A stretch of DNA of 59,655 bases. It comes from an uncultured Cryomorphaceae bacterium. GTDB lineage: Bacteria; Bacteroidota; Bacteroidia; Flavobacteriales; Schleiferiaceae. Under the pieces are notes generated by a model, which was given only the letters and a program-made list of their open reading frames with translations, was not told where the DNA came from and made no database searches. Of this stretch, positions 27,503 to 36,697 are shown in pieces. The DNA lies in assembly GCA_913009655.1 (NCBI GenBank), contig CAJVWI010000014.1, positions 1-59,655 of the forward strand. The letters are read 5' to 3'. The position numbers and the translations under genes were made by a program. Positions within the stretch are counted from its first letter, which is position 1. Each line of letters opens with the position of its first letter.

Positions 27503-28681
27503 ATGAAAGAAGTCGTTATAGTTAGCACAGCAAGAACTCCCATAGGAAGTTTTAATGGTGCATTAAGTAGTGTTAGTGCTACTAAACTTGGAAGTATAGC
27601 TATTAAAGGAGCTTTGGATAAAATAGGCCTAGAACCGAGTCAAATTCAGGAAGTCTATATGGGCTGTGTGCTTCAAGCTAATTTAGGAATGAATCCTGCC
27701 AGACAATCAGCATTAGAAGCTGGGCTGTCAAATAAAGTTCCGTGTACTACAGTTAACAAAGTTTGTGCATCAGGAATGAAATCCATCGCGCTTGCAGCAC
27801 AGTCCATAAGATTAGGCGAAGTGGATATTGCGATAGCGGGAGGCATGGAAAACATGAGCCAGGTTCCTCATTATATTCCAGGAAGTAGATCAGGATTTAA
27901 ATTCGGGAATACAAACCTTGTAGATGGAATCATAAAAGATGGATTATTAAATGTCTATGATCAAAATGTTATGGGTGTTTTGGCGGATCATTGCGCGAGT
28001 AAATATGAGTTTTCTCGAGAAGAGCAAGATAACTATGCCCTTCAGAGCTACCATAGAAGTTCAGAAGCATGGAAGGAAGGGAAATTTGATGAAGAAGTTA
28101 TTCCTGTGGAAATAAAAGATCGACGGGGAAACATAACTATTGTCAACAGAGATGAGGAATTTGAAAACATAAAAACTGAAAAGGTTTCTAAGCTGAGGCC
28201 GGCCTTTACAAAAGATGGGACAGTAACTGCTGCAAATGCTTCAACCCTTAATGATGGTGCCGCAGCTCTAATATTAATGTCATTAGAAAAAGCAGTAGAA
28301 TTGAATTTAAAACCAATCGCAAAATTATTATCAAGTGCAGACTCCTCTCATGAACCAGAGTGGTTCACGACTGCACCTTCGAAAGCAATTCCAAAAGCAA
28401 TCGAATCAGCAGGATTAAATATTAGAGAAATAGATTTTTTTGAATTAAATGAAGCCTTTTCTGTAGTTGGATTGGTAAACATGAAACTTCTGGGCATTAA
28501 TTCAGACATAACGAATATAAATGGTGGAGCTGTTTCTCTTGGACATCCACTCGGATGCAGCGGAGCCAGAATAGTTGTTACTCTTCTCAGTATTATGAGA
28601 CAAAACAGTGGAAAATATGGAGCCGCAGGAATTTGTAATGGAGGCGGCGGAGCTTCGGCAATAGTCATAGAAAAACTTTGA
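27503..28681 (+). CDS. Acetyl-CoA C-acetyltransferase (thiolase)
   Basis: This enzyme makes or cleaves acetoacetyl-CoA. The 392-residue protein has normal length. The nucleophilic Cys is C88 in NKVCASGMKS, followed by GGMENMSQ, NASTLNDGAAAL, the NEAF motif (ELNEAFSVVGL), GHPLGCSGAR with the catalytic His, and the second Cys in GICNGGGGAS. The short N-terminus and the C-terminal GGGGAS favour the biosynthetic/degradative acetoacetyl-CoA type over the long-chain FadA type. It is followed after 4 nt by the NlpC/P60 gene. A perfect 12-bp palindrome TTCAAATTTGAA lies about 16 nt upstream of its start. Confidence 0.93.
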   Translation: MKEVVIVSTARTPIGSFNGALSSVSATKLGSIAIKGALDKIGLEPSQIQEVYMGCVLQANLGMNPARQSALEAGLSNKVPCTTVNKVCASGMKSIALAAQSIRLGEVDIAIAGGMENMSQVPHYIPGSRSGFKFGNTNLVDGIIKDGLLNVYDQNVMGVLADHCASKYEFSREEQDNYALQSYHRSSEAWKEGKFDEEVIPVEIKDRRGNITIVNRDEEFENIKTEKVSKLRPAFTKDGTVTAANASTLNDGAAALILMSLEKAVELNLKPIAKLLSSADSSHEPEWFTTAPSKAIPKAIESAGLNIREIDFFELNEAFSVVGLVNMKLLGINSDITNINGGAVSLGHPLGCSGARIVVTLLSIMRQNSGKYGAAGICNGGGGASAIVIEKL

Positions 28682-28685
28682 TAAA

Positions 28686-29474
28686 ATGGTAACGAGTTAC
28701 GGATTTTCGTTATTTAGCATTTTAGCTGTTCGCCAGGAACCTAGCCATAAAGTGGAAATGGTAAATCAGGCTCTTTTTGGAGAACCCTTTGAGATCATTG
28801 ATGAAAATGAAGAATGGAGTAAGATTCGACTGGCACATGATGGTTACATCGGTTGGGTCTTAACTCAACAAATTCAGCAGATCAACTCTAATGAGTACCG
28901 CCAATTGATCGACACACCTCAACACCTAGTAAGCGACACGTTAGATCTATTAGAACATAATTCACCGAATAAGACTAGAACCGTAGTTGCAGGCTCTCAA
29001 TTGCCTTTTTACAATACTGAAGAAAAAACAGTTATTGTAGGATTGCAAACATTTACTTTTAATGGAAGAATCTCTTTGCGCAAAAGAACACGTAAAGAAT
29101 TGTTAATGAATGCCTACTTGTATTCGAATGCTCCATATCTATGGGGAGGAAGAAGTGCTTTTGGCATTGATTGTAGTGGACTGACACAAATGGCTTACCT
29201 ATTAACTGGAATGTCACTTCTAAGGGACGCTAGCCAGCAAGCAACCCAAGGAAAGACTATCGATTTTCTGGAAGAAGCCAAGGCTGGAGATTTACTCTTT
29301 TTCGATAACGACGAGGGAGTTATAACTCATGTTGGAATCTATGTAAGAGAAAATCGTATTCTTCATGCCAGTGGAAGTGTGCGTATCGATGGTATTGATC
29401 AAACAGGTATTTATAATTCCGAGCTAGGAAAGCACACCCATAAGTTGCGCCTAATTAAAAATTATTTTGACTAA
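28686..29474 (+). CDS. NlpC/P60 cysteine peptidase with N-terminal SH3 domain
   Basis: The 262-residue protein is a predicted gamma-D-Glu-DAP endopeptidase acting on peptidoglycan peptides. Residues about 10-65 are SH3-like (AVRQEPSHKVEMVNQALFGE, then WSKIRLAHDGYIGWV). The NlpC/P60 domain begins near 135 with YLWGGRSAFGIDCSGL (catalytic C163) and HVGIYV (H215), and HASG supplies the third polar residue. There is no signal peptide, which is common for this Bacteroidota family and suggests action on imported, recycled peptides. It is co-transcribed with the thiolase (4-nt gap), with no obvious functional link. Confidence 0.9.
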   Translation: MVTSYGFSLFSILAVRQEPSHKVEMVNQALFGEPFEIIDENEEWSKIRLAHDGYIGWVLTQQIQQINSNEYRQLIDTPQHLVSDTLDLLEHNSPNKTRTVVAGSQLPFYNTEEKTVIVGLQTFTFNGRISLRKRTRKELLMNAYLYSNAPYLWGGRSAFGIDCSGLTQMAYLLTGMSLLRDASQQATQGKTIDFLEEAKAGDLLFFDNDEGVITHVGIYVRENRILHASGSVRIDGIDQTGIYNSELGKHTHKLRLIKNYFD

Positions 29475-29486
29475 CTCAAGGATCCC

Positions 29487-29879
29487 TTAATTATTACTTA
29501 TCTCTAAAAGGCTGTCAGAAAGAAATTTTAATCTATCACTATCTTGCTTCAATCGAATAGTCTCGATCCGCCATACATCCCTCTCAATACTTGTTTTTTT
29601 CAATCGAGGAACTATTGAATCTAACTCAAGCTTAAAATCATCTAGAACGATTTTCATTGAGTCAATTTGAAAAATTAACTCTTTTGTTCCTTTCTCGGTA
29701 AGTTCAAGACTCTTTTCAAGAGAATCATTATTTGCATTAATTACATTTAATCTCGTAGATAATTTCAAGCTATCTCTTTGCAAATTCATTATGTGAGTCT
29801 GCTCTAAAATCAGATGATTTTTTGGCACCAAACAAGAGGACAAAGTAAATAATAAAATAAAAACAAGAACATTACGCAT
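29487..29879 (-). CDS. Small coiled-coil lipoprotein, unknown function
   Basis: The 130-residue protein has signal MRNVLVFILLFTLSSC with Cys16 as lipid anchor. The rest is almost entirely charged heptad-like helix (about 25-125, Leu/Ile/Val at a/d-type spacing) with no Gly-rich or catalytic segments, so a coiled-coil rod or oligomer is likely. It is monocistronic. A perfect TATCTTTG box ends four bases before the ATG, so the mRNA is probably leaderless or nearly so. Confidence 0.6.
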   Translation of the reverse strand: MRNVLVFILLFTLSSCLVPKNHLILEQTHIMNLQRDSLKLSTRLNVINANNDSLEKSLELTEKGTKELIFQIDSMKIVLDDFKLELDSIVPRLKKTSIERDVWRIETIRLKQDSDRLKFLSDSLLEISNN

Positions 29880-29883
29880 AGGA

Positions 29884-29891
29884 CAAAGATA
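29884..29891 (-). promoter_or_regulatory. -7 box four bases before an ATG
   Basis: TATCTTTG-TCCT-ATG on the minus strand matches TAnnTTTG at every fixed position and puts the expected start of transcription at or within the start codon of the coiled-coil lipoprotein. Confidence 0.55.
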
Positions 29892-29929
29892 TGTAGGTCA
29901 AACTTACTGTGCAGTTGTATCTTGTGCAT

Positions 29930-30907
29930 ATGCCAATAATTGATGTTAGGAGCCCAGGAGAATTCGCCAAAGGTCATGCGACTGGAGCAATCTCTATTCC
30001 TTTATTTTCTGATCAAGAGAGAGCAGATATTGGCACTATATATAAGAAAAAAGGGTCGGACAAGGCCATTAGATTGGGACTTGAATATGTTGGACCTAAA
30101 ATGTCTAAAATTGTTGATTCCGTTGATAAGGTATCCAAAATCAGCCCAATAGAACTGTATTGCTGGAGAGGTGGAATGCGCAGTCAATCCGTAGAATGGT
30201 TGCTGAATACTGCAGGACATGAAGTTCATCGATGGAAAGGTGGTTATAAAGTATACAGACAAAAAGTTTTAGAAATATGGGGTTCAGAGCGATCATATAT
30301 GATACTCAGCGGACTCACCGGAAGTGCTAAGACTGAAATATTGCGGGAAATGATACTTCTTGGTGCCCCGGTAATCGATTTAGAAGGCCAGGCGAATCAT
30401 AAAGGTTCCGCTTTTGGACACATCGGTGAAATCTCACAGCCCACAGTAGAACAATTTGAAAATGACACATCGATTCAATTCGAAGATTTAAAAAAATCAA
30501 AAAGAATATGGCTCGAAGATGAATCACGTTCAATCGGACGTATTTGGCTACAAAACAGCTTTTTCGATATAAAAAAAAGAGCCCCAATTGTTTTAATAGA
30601 GAGAAGTAGGGAGGAAAGAATTGAACACCTTGTTTCTTTATATGGGCAGGCTGATCCAATAGAATTAGAATCAGGTTTTGATAAAATAGCTAAAAGATTA
30701 GGTCATCAAAACGCTAAAAAAGCAGCAGAACACATAGGTGCAGGAAGACTAGACTTAGCTGCTGATTTAGCACTTGCTTATTATGATAAAACATATAGCC
30801 AAAGCATCATAAAAAAACAAAGTCAGGTACTAATAAAAATTGACATTACCGGTTGTAACCACTCACAAGCAGCAATAAAAATACTGGATCAAACTAAAGA
30901 ATTATGA
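29930..30907 (+). CDS. mnmH: tRNA 2-selenouridine synthase
   Basis: MnmH (SelU/YbbB) replaces sulfur by selenium at the wobble uridine of certain tRNAs, using selenophosphate. The N-terminal rhodanese domain begins with IDVRSPGEFAKGH and has active C78 in YCWRGGMRS. The C-terminal P-loop domain carries GLTGSAKT (128-135), where the usual second Gly before Lys is Ala. LEGQANHKGSAFG and ILEDESRSIG are family motifs. I chose ATG 29930 over the GTG at 29909 because a TATCTTGT element lies just before it. The selD start overlaps the stop in an ATGA. Confidence 0.93.
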   Translation: MPIIDVRSPGEFAKGHATGAISIPLFSDQERADIGTIYKKKGSDKAIRLGLEYVGPKMSKIVDSVDKVSKISPIELYCWRGGMRSQSVEWLLNTAGHEVHRWKGGYKVYRQKVLEIWGSERSYMILSGLTGSAKTEILREMILLGAPVIDLEGQANHKGSAFGHIGEISQPTVEQFENDTSIQFEDLKKSKRIWLEDESRSIGRIWLQNSFFDIKKRAPIVLIERSREERIEHLVSLYGQADPIELESGFDKIAKRLGHQNAKKAAEHIGAGRLDLAADLALAYYDKTYSQSIIKKQSQVLIKIDITGCNHSQAAIKILDQTKEL

Positions 30908-31950
30908 GTGATAATAACATTAAACTAACCTCTTTTAATCCTGGTTCTGGATGTGGTTGTAAAATTGAACCCAGTAAACTTCATGAAGTATTAGAATCCT
31001 CTAACTTCGATCCAAGCCAGTCATTTGATAAATTGATTGTCGGACATGATCAAAATGATGATGCTGCTGTTTTGGATATTGGAAATGGACAAGCTTTAGT
31101 TCATTCTACAGACTTCTTTACCCCTATTGTAGATGACCCTTTTGAGTTTGGGAATATTGCTGGATCTAATGCCATAAGTGATATTTATGCCATGGGAGCT
31201 ACCCCTGATATGGCTTTAGCAATTTTAGGTTGGCCCATCGATAAATTGGGATCTGAAATGGCTGGGAAAGTTTTGGCTGGGGCTAGAGAGGCATGCAAAA
31301 AAGCGGGGATACCATTAGCGGGAGGCCATAGTATAGACATCCCCCAACCTATTTTTGGTTTAAGTGTAACTGGCCGAGTAAGAATCGGAGAATTGAAAAA
31401 AAACAATGGTGCCAAGCCCGGGGATTTATTATATCTAACAAAACCTCTTGGCATTGGAGTGATTGCTACAGCAATGAAAAAAGAGTTGGCCAATGACAAT
31501 GATACCCAATGGGCGCTAGACACAATGAAAAGGCTCAATTTTGAGGGTGCAGAACTGGTGAGAATTAGTGGTATTAATGCAATGACAGATATTACTGGTT
31601 TTGGTTTGGCTGGACATCTGCATGAAATGATGAAAGCTTCAGACTGTAGCGCAAGAATTGACTTTGATAAGATTCCAAAATATGATTACGCAAGGCTAAA
31701 AGAACTATATTCTCTGCAATGCATGCCCACAGGAACCACAAAGAATTATCTAGCATACCACAAAGACATATCAAAAGTTAATGGGGAAGAACTTTTTATT
31801 CTATTTGATCCTCAAACCAGTGGGGGTTTATTAATTTCTGTTGACCCAAAGAATAAATTGGAAACGGAAAATATTCTTCAAAAATACGGTTCAGTAAATT
31901 GCATTGGAACTGTTACAAAGCGAAATGAAATATTAATTAACTTAATATAA
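30904..31950 (+). CDS. selD: Selenide, water dikinase (selenophosphate synthetase)
   Basis: SelD makes selenophosphate from selenide and ATP, the donor for MnmH. The Gly-rich active-site segment GSGCGCKI places C17 and K20 exactly where E. coli SelD has its catalytic Cys17 and Lys20. The residue is Cys (TGT), not selenocysteine. QNDDAAV, TDFFTPIVDDP, IYAMGATPDMAL, GGHSI and DITGFGLAGH follow in the expected order. The 348-residue length is normal. It sits between mnmH (4-nt overlap) and an OsmC gene (4-nt gap). No selA, selB or tRNA-Sec is seen nearby, which fits selenium use in tRNA. Confidence 0.97.
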   Translation: MSDNNIKLTSFNPGSGCGCKIEPSKLHEVLESSNFDPSQSFDKLIVGHDQNDDAAVLDIGNGQALVHSTDFFTPIVDDPFEFGNIAGSNAISDIYAMGATPDMALAILGWPIDKLGSEMAGKVLAGAREACKKAGIPLAGGHSIDIPQPIFGLSVTGRVRIGELKKNNGAKPGDLLYLTKPLGIGVIATAMKKELANDNDTQWALDTMKRLNFEGAELVRISGINAMTDITGFGLAGHLHEMMKASDCSARIDFDKIPKYDYARLKELYSLQCMPTGTTKNYLAYHKDISKVNGEELFILFDPQTSGGLLISVDPKNKLETENILQKYGSVNCIGTVTKRNEILINLI

Positions 31951-31954
31951 AGTA

Positions 31955-32371
31955 ATGATAACTGCAGAAACTAAGTATTTAGGAAAATTAAGATGCAATA
32001 ATGTGCATTTAAAAAGCGGCGCTCAACTCATTACTGATGCCCCGATTGATAATCAAGGGATGGGTTCATCATATTCACCCACCGACCTAACTGCCTTGAG
32101 TTTAACAACATGTATTATCACGACAATAGCCATCTATTCAGATTATAAAAAAATCGATATACTTTCTATAGAAGGAACAACAACAAAGAAAATGTCCAAT
32201 ACCCCTCCCAGAAGGATAGATTCAATTGACGTAACTATCCATGTAAAACTTCCCGTCTACTCTGAGGAAAGAGTAAAAACTGGAATTGAAAGAGCTGCAC
32301 ATGCCTGCCCCGTTTCTAAATCACTACATCCCGAGATCAATCAAAATGTCGTAGTAAATTTTATTCAATAA
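31955..32371 (+). CDS. OsmC/Ohr-family protein
   Basis: The 138-residue protein has the two family cysteines: one in LSLTTCIITTIA at the start of the long central helix, the other in AHACPVSKSL. Family members reduce organic hydroperoxides using this Cys pair, but some small single-domain forms have no known substrate. It starts 4 nt after selD and ends in a 7-nt convergent overlap with the gamma-glutamyltransferase gene. Being the third gene of a selenium operon suggests a role in handling reactive selenium/sulfur species or in protecting the pathway, which is inference. Confidence 0.88.
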   Translation: MITAETKYLGKLRCNNVHLKSGAQLITDAPIDNQGMGSSYSPTDLTALSLTTCIITTIAIYSDYKKIDILSIEGTTTKKMSNTPPRRIDSIDVTIHVKLPVYSEERVKTGIERAAHACPVSKSLHPEINQNVVVNFIQ

Positions 32372-33990
32372 AATATAACGCGGCCAGAAGAATCTCCTGT
32401 CCTTAATAGATCTGGAGCTATCGTTCCATTAGACACTGCTTGAAATCTACCTATCTGTTTTTTGAATTCAATTTTATGGCCTTTCTTTTTTAACTTCCGT
32501 AGTACCTTTTTCGTATACGAACCTTCTTCCAAGTATAGAACTTCAGGCCATGCTTGAGCATGTACTTTTTTGCTATTAACCGACTCTTGAAGAGTCTGAC
32601 CAAATCGGCAAAACCTTCTAATCACGTGAAAAACATTTGTGATTATAGTACTTCCACCTGGTGTTCCCAAAACAACTTTTTGATCTCCCTTGACCAAAAT
32701 TGTTGGTGTCATACTAGATAACATTCTTTTACTCGGCTCTATTGAATTCGCCTCAAAACCTATTAAACCAAATTGATTAGGGACACCTGGAGAAATAGAA
32801 AAATCATCCATTTCATTATTCATAAAAAATCCAGAGACCCATCTCTTACTCCCATATGAAGCATTTAATGTGGTGGTTATAGCCACAGAATTCCCATCCT
32901 TATCAAGGATACTAAAATGGGTCGTCTCTGAAGATTCCTCGCTAAGAGGAACTGCTAAATTTGGGCTCTTCCCTGCTCTCTTTGGATCAATATTTGCGAA
33001 CCTCTTATATAGATAAGAGGTGTCCAAAAGATCCGCTGTTGTCGTATTCATATAATCTGGATCACCTAGATGTCTTGCTCTATCTTCATATACAATTCTC
33101 GTGAGCTCAGTAAAGTCATGATATGAAGCAACACTCTCGAGCTCTTGCATCGTATTTAAATCTCTTTCAGAACCGCACAGCAACTGCAATAAAGCAACTC
33201 CTCCACTTGATGGTGGGGGCATAGTAATGACTTCCCAACCCATATACTCACCAATTAGTGGTTTCCGCCACCGAATTTGATAAGATGCCATATCTAACAT
33301 TGTGAAATAATTCTGTTCAACTAACTGTTTGGCAACCGGGCCGTAATAAAAATAGTTAGGGCCAATATCTCTAATACCTTTTAATGTTTCGGCTAATTCT
33401 GATTGAACAAGTCGCATTCCTTGCTCCCAAATAAACCCCTTACAAAAGGGACCACAGCCATTTGGATTTTGTGAAATAAAATCAGAAGAATTGTAGTTTA
33501 ATTCTTCTGATAATTTTTTCGTAACGAAAAAACCAGTGTCTGCCAACATTATTGCTGGAGTTAATAAGTCCGACCAGGATAGATTGCGAGACCCATAACG
33601 TATGTATAAATCCCACATTCCCTTAACACTACCCGGTACTCCTGAAGCTAATTTAGATGTTAAGCTGGAATTGTCATTCTCATATCTGATAAACATATCC
33701 TTTGAAGCAGCCAATGGTGCTATTTCTCTGAAATCTAAGGTTGCTGCTTCAGCATTTGAAGTATGAATTACTGCAAATCCCCCACCGCCAATATTCCCAG
33801 CTCGTGGAAGTACAACAGCAAGTGAAAAATGAGCTGCTACAGCCGCATCGTAGGCATTTCCTCCTTTTTTCAAAATAGACTCTACAACATCGACGGCGAG
33901 AGGATGAGCTGCAGCAACACTTGCGCTCTGAGCAAAAACGTTCCCAACAAATAGAAAACATAATGAAACTAAAATGATGATTCTATTCAT
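32365..33990 (-). CDS. ggt: Gamma-glutamyltransferase
   Basis: This periplasmic Ntn-hydrolase breaks gamma-glutamyl bonds (glutathione and similar). The 541-residue precursor has signal MNRIIILVSLCFLFVGN. The large-subunit start has ASVAAAHPLA, GGNAYDAAVAA and GNIGGGGF. The autocleavage site is ETTHFSILDKDGN, where the second Thr would become the nucleophile of the small subunit. VAITTTLN and MLSSMTPTIL follow, and the oxyanion loop is GTPGGSTII. All key motifs are intact. Its ATG overlaps the stop of the upstream secreted-protein gene (ATGA), so it is translated with it from the promoter at 36578-36624. Confidence 0.95.
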   Translation of the reverse strand: MNRIIILVSLCFLFVGNVFAQSASVAAAHPLAVDVVESILKKGGNAYDAAVAAHFSLAVVLPRAGNIGGGGFAVIHTSNAEAATLDFREIAPLAASKDMFIRYENDNSSLTSKLASGVPGSVKGMWDLYIRYGSRNLSWSDLLTPAIMLADTGFFVTKKLSEELNYNSSDFISQNPNGCGPFCKGFIWEQGMRLVQSELAETLKGIRDIGPNYFYYGPVAKQLVEQNYFTMLDMASYQIRWRKPLIGEYMGWEVITMPPPSSGGVALLQLLCGSERDLNTMQELESVASYHDFTELTRIVYEDRARHLGDPDYMNTTTADLLDTSYLYKRFANIDPKRAGKSPNLAVPLSEESSETTHFSILDKDGNSVAITTTLNASYGSKRWVSGFFMNNEMDDFSISPGVPNQFGLIGFEANSIEPSKRMLSSMTPTILVKGDQKVVLGTPGGSTIITNVFHVIRRFCRFGQTLQESVNSKKVHAQAWPEVLYLEEGSYTKKVLRKLKKKGHKIEFKKQIGRFQAVSNGTIAPDLLRTGDSSGRVIFY

Positions 33991-36572
33991 GGAAGGGCAG
34001 TTAATATCATTTGAAGGACTTTTGAAGAGCGACCTACAATTTCAGGATATATTAATCTAACAATATATACTCCTGTGACTCCATTAGATGGAGACCAGCA
34101 TTGCTCGGGAAGGGCACTATGCACGAGATTCCCCCAACGGTCATATACTTCATACCTAATGGCCTTGCCATAGCTAGAGTACAAACAAAATTCGTCATTT
34201 AAACCGTCATCATTTGGAGTAAATGCATTAGGAGCCCAAATAAAATCTTGACCTGTACAGAAATAGGGCAATGAAAGATCAATCGTATCTTGATTTCCGC
34301 AAAGGTCTATAACTGGAATTTTTGCAGAGTATACACCATCAAATGGAAATGATATTGTAGCGGAATCAACACTAATATTATTCCCCTCGATTGAATAAGG
34401 AATTAAGGAACTTATGTCTTTTAAAATTATAGTCACATCAGGACAATCATATATGAGCTCATATTTAGGGTTAGGGTTGATTTTAATTTCTACTGACTCA
34501 TAAGTGACACAATTGTCTGAATCATATATCTCTAAAACGTATACTCCTGGCTCTGGAACAGAATATTCCCATAGTCCGGTTAATACATTAAAATTTCCCG
34601 CACCACTATTTAATGGATCCGCACTTCGATAAAAAATACTATCAATTGGAAGAGCAATTCCGAGAGGAGGAGAAAATGAGATTACATAAATAGAATCACA
34701 ACTAAGAATTGTATCTGGCAAAACATCAGGAATTGAGTTTTTAGAAACTACCCAAACGGTGTCTACAAAAGAACATGAATCTGAGCTAGCATATAAAATC
34801 AACGGAGCTGACTGTCCATATTCTATGGTTTGAGTAGTCTCTCCAGTACTCCAGTTATATTGTTTCATACCGAAGGGAGCTGTTATTGTAGCCGGGCTTC
34901 CAGGGCATCCAAAAACTGTATCAGGTAGAAGGTCTGCACCTTCAGTATAAAACGGCATTCTCATTAAAACGGAATCAATCGAACCTGATGCATCTTTAGC
35001 AACAAGCTTAATCCATATATCACCAGAGAAACCTAATGCAGGATTGACATCAATTAAGGTGTCAAAAGGATTTGGGTCAGAAACTGTTGCCTGCCCACTC
35101 ACAATTTCTGTTTTAATAATCTGGACAGGAGGCAAACAGGTTTGTAATCCAAAAAATCCCTTTAAAGGTTTTGTGCAACGAACAGGGAAATTTAAAATAC
35201 TCGAACCCACATCTAAATAAGGATCAAGAATATCAAGTCCGGAGTCGAATCCAGAATAAAAACCGCAGAGACCTGTTGCTGTGCCCAAACCAGCAATGAC
35301 CTCTACATGAAATTGATTGCGACATGTCAAAGAAAAGGTATTAGTGACTGAAGCATCAGGAATATAAAAACTCGTGGTATTTTGAACCGTTATTAAAACA
35401 TGATTCTGACTCTTAAAATTATATGAGGAAATTGGAATTCCATTGTATTTCATTGATCCTACGTCGCTCGTTGGAACCAATACCAAAAGGTGAGTATTCA
35501 ACCCAGCCATTCTTGAAGCATAAACAGCTCTAGATCCAGTGCAATTGGCAGGAGGGACGAGTGACAACCCCAGTTCCGGAGCGGACTGATTAGAGCCTGT
35601 AGTTACATGAAAACAATAAACCGGCTTATCAGTCCAAATTTCAGTAATCTGCACTACAGATCCTGGCCCACCTGGCAATGTGTATTCAAAAACTTCAGAT
35701 TTGTTTTTAGTCGCTGATAGGACTCCGTTTGCCCAAATATTGGTATTGTTATCGGTAGGTATGATTACCAGATAATCAAGACTTGCTGGAGATAGTCCCC
35801 TAGCAACGACATATTCCTTACCTACCAGTTCTTCAGGGACCAATTGGTCGAATCCACCATCTTGCTCAGGGCCACCAAGATTCTGTTTCAAATGGTTCGC
35901 TCCGGTCGTTACGGAAATAGGTTTATTTGATATAATTGCAGCTCCAGCAAACTGCTCATCCTCATCCAGAGTTACAGTATAAGATTGCCATTTATTTAGA
36001 TTACAAGAAATAATATTATTTCCCAACTTGTCAGTAATACCTGGTGGTAGGTTTACCGTTACAACAGTATTGTTTTCAATAGCAACAAATGAGATAAAGC
36101 CCAGGGCCGCTTCACCTGCAGGAGGAGCATTGACAATTTTAGTTTGATTCCCCGCTAAAAAACTTAGCCCTAGCGCCCTTGTTCCTTTGGCAGAAATAAG
36201 ATCCTGATTATACTGTTGAACAACTCTCTGTGTAAGTACAATATCCCGATCGCTTCTTATAAAAAGAGCTGCTCTATCCACAACTTGATTTCCAAGCTGG
36301 GTAGAAATAGCTCCATAGGTACTTTGAAGTCCCTGAGCAGTACTGTTTAGATATACGGTCTGAGGAACCCCTTGAGCAAGAATGATATTTTTAAAATAAG
36401 AGCTGTCAGAATTGAAGATAACAACATCGGCATCTGGAAATGGAGTGCTTATTGTTAATTCCTGAATTTGATTTGACCACTCAGGAATTGGAGCTAAATA
36501 AAATGCAGTATCCAACTGTGCATAGATCACAGATGTACACATAAAAGCAAATAAAGTAAGCAAATAACGCAC
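33987..36572 (-). CDS. IgGFc-binding-like secreted protein with type-B T9SS (CHU_C) domain
   Basis: The 861-residue protein starts at GTG 36572, which opens signal MRYLLTLFAFMCTSVIYA. Residues about 40-290 have the pattern of the IgGFc-binding N-terminal family (VNLPPGI, ISVTTGANHLKQN, FDQLVPEELVGKEYVV). A long beta-rich region with Ig-like repeats follows, and VFGCPGSPATITAP and LSCDSIYVI introduce gliding-motility-type modules. The end is a type-B sorting domain (WAPNAFTPNDDGLNDEF, VYDRWGNLV, GVTGVYIVRL). It is probably secreted or surface-attached and may bind protein or glycan. The promoter and the first 11 codons are duplicated, in decayed form, at 48906-49006. It overlaps ggt by 4 nt. 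Confidence 0.78.
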   Translation of the reverse strand: MRYLLTLFAFMCTSVIYAQLDTAFYLAPIPEWSNQIQELTISTPFPDADVVIFNSDSSYFKNIILAQGVPQTVYLNSTAQGLQSTYGAISTQLGNQVVDRAALFIRSDRDIVLTQRVVQQYNQDLISAKGTRALGLSFLAGNQTKIVNAPPAGEAALGFISFVAIENNTVVTVNLPPGITDKLGNNIISCNLNKWQSYTVTLDEDEQFAGAAIISNKPISVTTGANHLKQNLGGPEQDGGFDQLVPEELVGKEYVVARGLSPASLDYLVIIPTDNNTNIWANGVLSATKNKSEVFEYTLPGGPGSVVQITEIWTDKPVYCFHVTTGSNQSAPELGLSLVPPANCTGSRAVYASRMAGLNTHLLVLVPTSDVGSMKYNGIPISSYNFKSQNHVLITVQNTTSFYIPDASVTNTFSLTCRNQFHVEVIAGLGTATGLCGFYSGFDSGLDILDPYLDVGSSILNFPVRCTKPLKGFFGLQTCLPPVQIIKTEIVSGQATVSDPNPFDTLIDVNPALGFSGDIWIKLVAKDASGSIDSVLMRMPFYTEGADLLPDTVFGCPGSPATITAPFGMKQYNWSTGETTQTIEYGQSAPLILYASSDSCSFVDTVWVVSKNSIPDVLPDTILSCDSIYVISFSPPLGIALPIDSIFYRSADPLNSGAGNFNVLTGLWEYSVPEPGVYVLEIYDSDNCVTYESVEIKINPNPKYELIYDCPDVTIILKDISSLIPYSIEGNNISVDSATISFPFDGVYSAKIPVIDLCGNQDTIDLSLPYFCTGQDFIWAPNAFTPNDDGLNDEFCLYSSYGKAIRYEVYDRWGNLVHSALPEQCWSPSNGVTGVYIVRLIYPEIVGRSSKVLQMILTALP

Positions 36573-36697
36573 TAGACTAAAGGTAAGGCGAACTAGAACT
36601 ATAAATTATGTAACATTTATCACATAAAACCCTGTTAGATTTCAGCAAATAAATTTACTCTTGAGCTTAATTTATCTAATTCTTTATTTTTAAAATC
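36542..36697 (-). repeat. Junction repeat, copy A (intact)
   Basis: On the minus strand this segment runs from the last 20 codons of the PLP decarboxylase, through the intergenic promoter, into codon 11 of the type-B T9SS gene. It aligns with 48848-49001 (plus strand). By hand count, 86 of 96 bases match without gaps from the decarboxylase stop onward, and about 50 of 60 columns match, with two one-base gaps, in the coding part before it. Confidence 0.9.
36578..36624 (-). promoter_or_regulatory. Promoter with Crp-like palindrome ahead of the type-B T9SS gene
   Basis: TGTGA-TAAATG-TTACA (36609-36624) matches the Crp pattern TGTGA-N6-TCACA at 9 of 10 positions. TACCTTTA (36578-36585) matches TAnnTTTG at 5 of 6 fixed positions and ends 5 nt before the GTG start. 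If the box is centred on -7, the palindrome is centred near -41.5, the classical class-II activator position. No -33 TTTG is present, as expected for an activated promoter. Confidence 0.5.

Noticed and set aside
30952-30954. A possible selenocysteine codon in selD
   Set aside because: The catalytic position is TGT (Cys17). No in-frame TGA and no selenocysteine insertion hairpin are seen.
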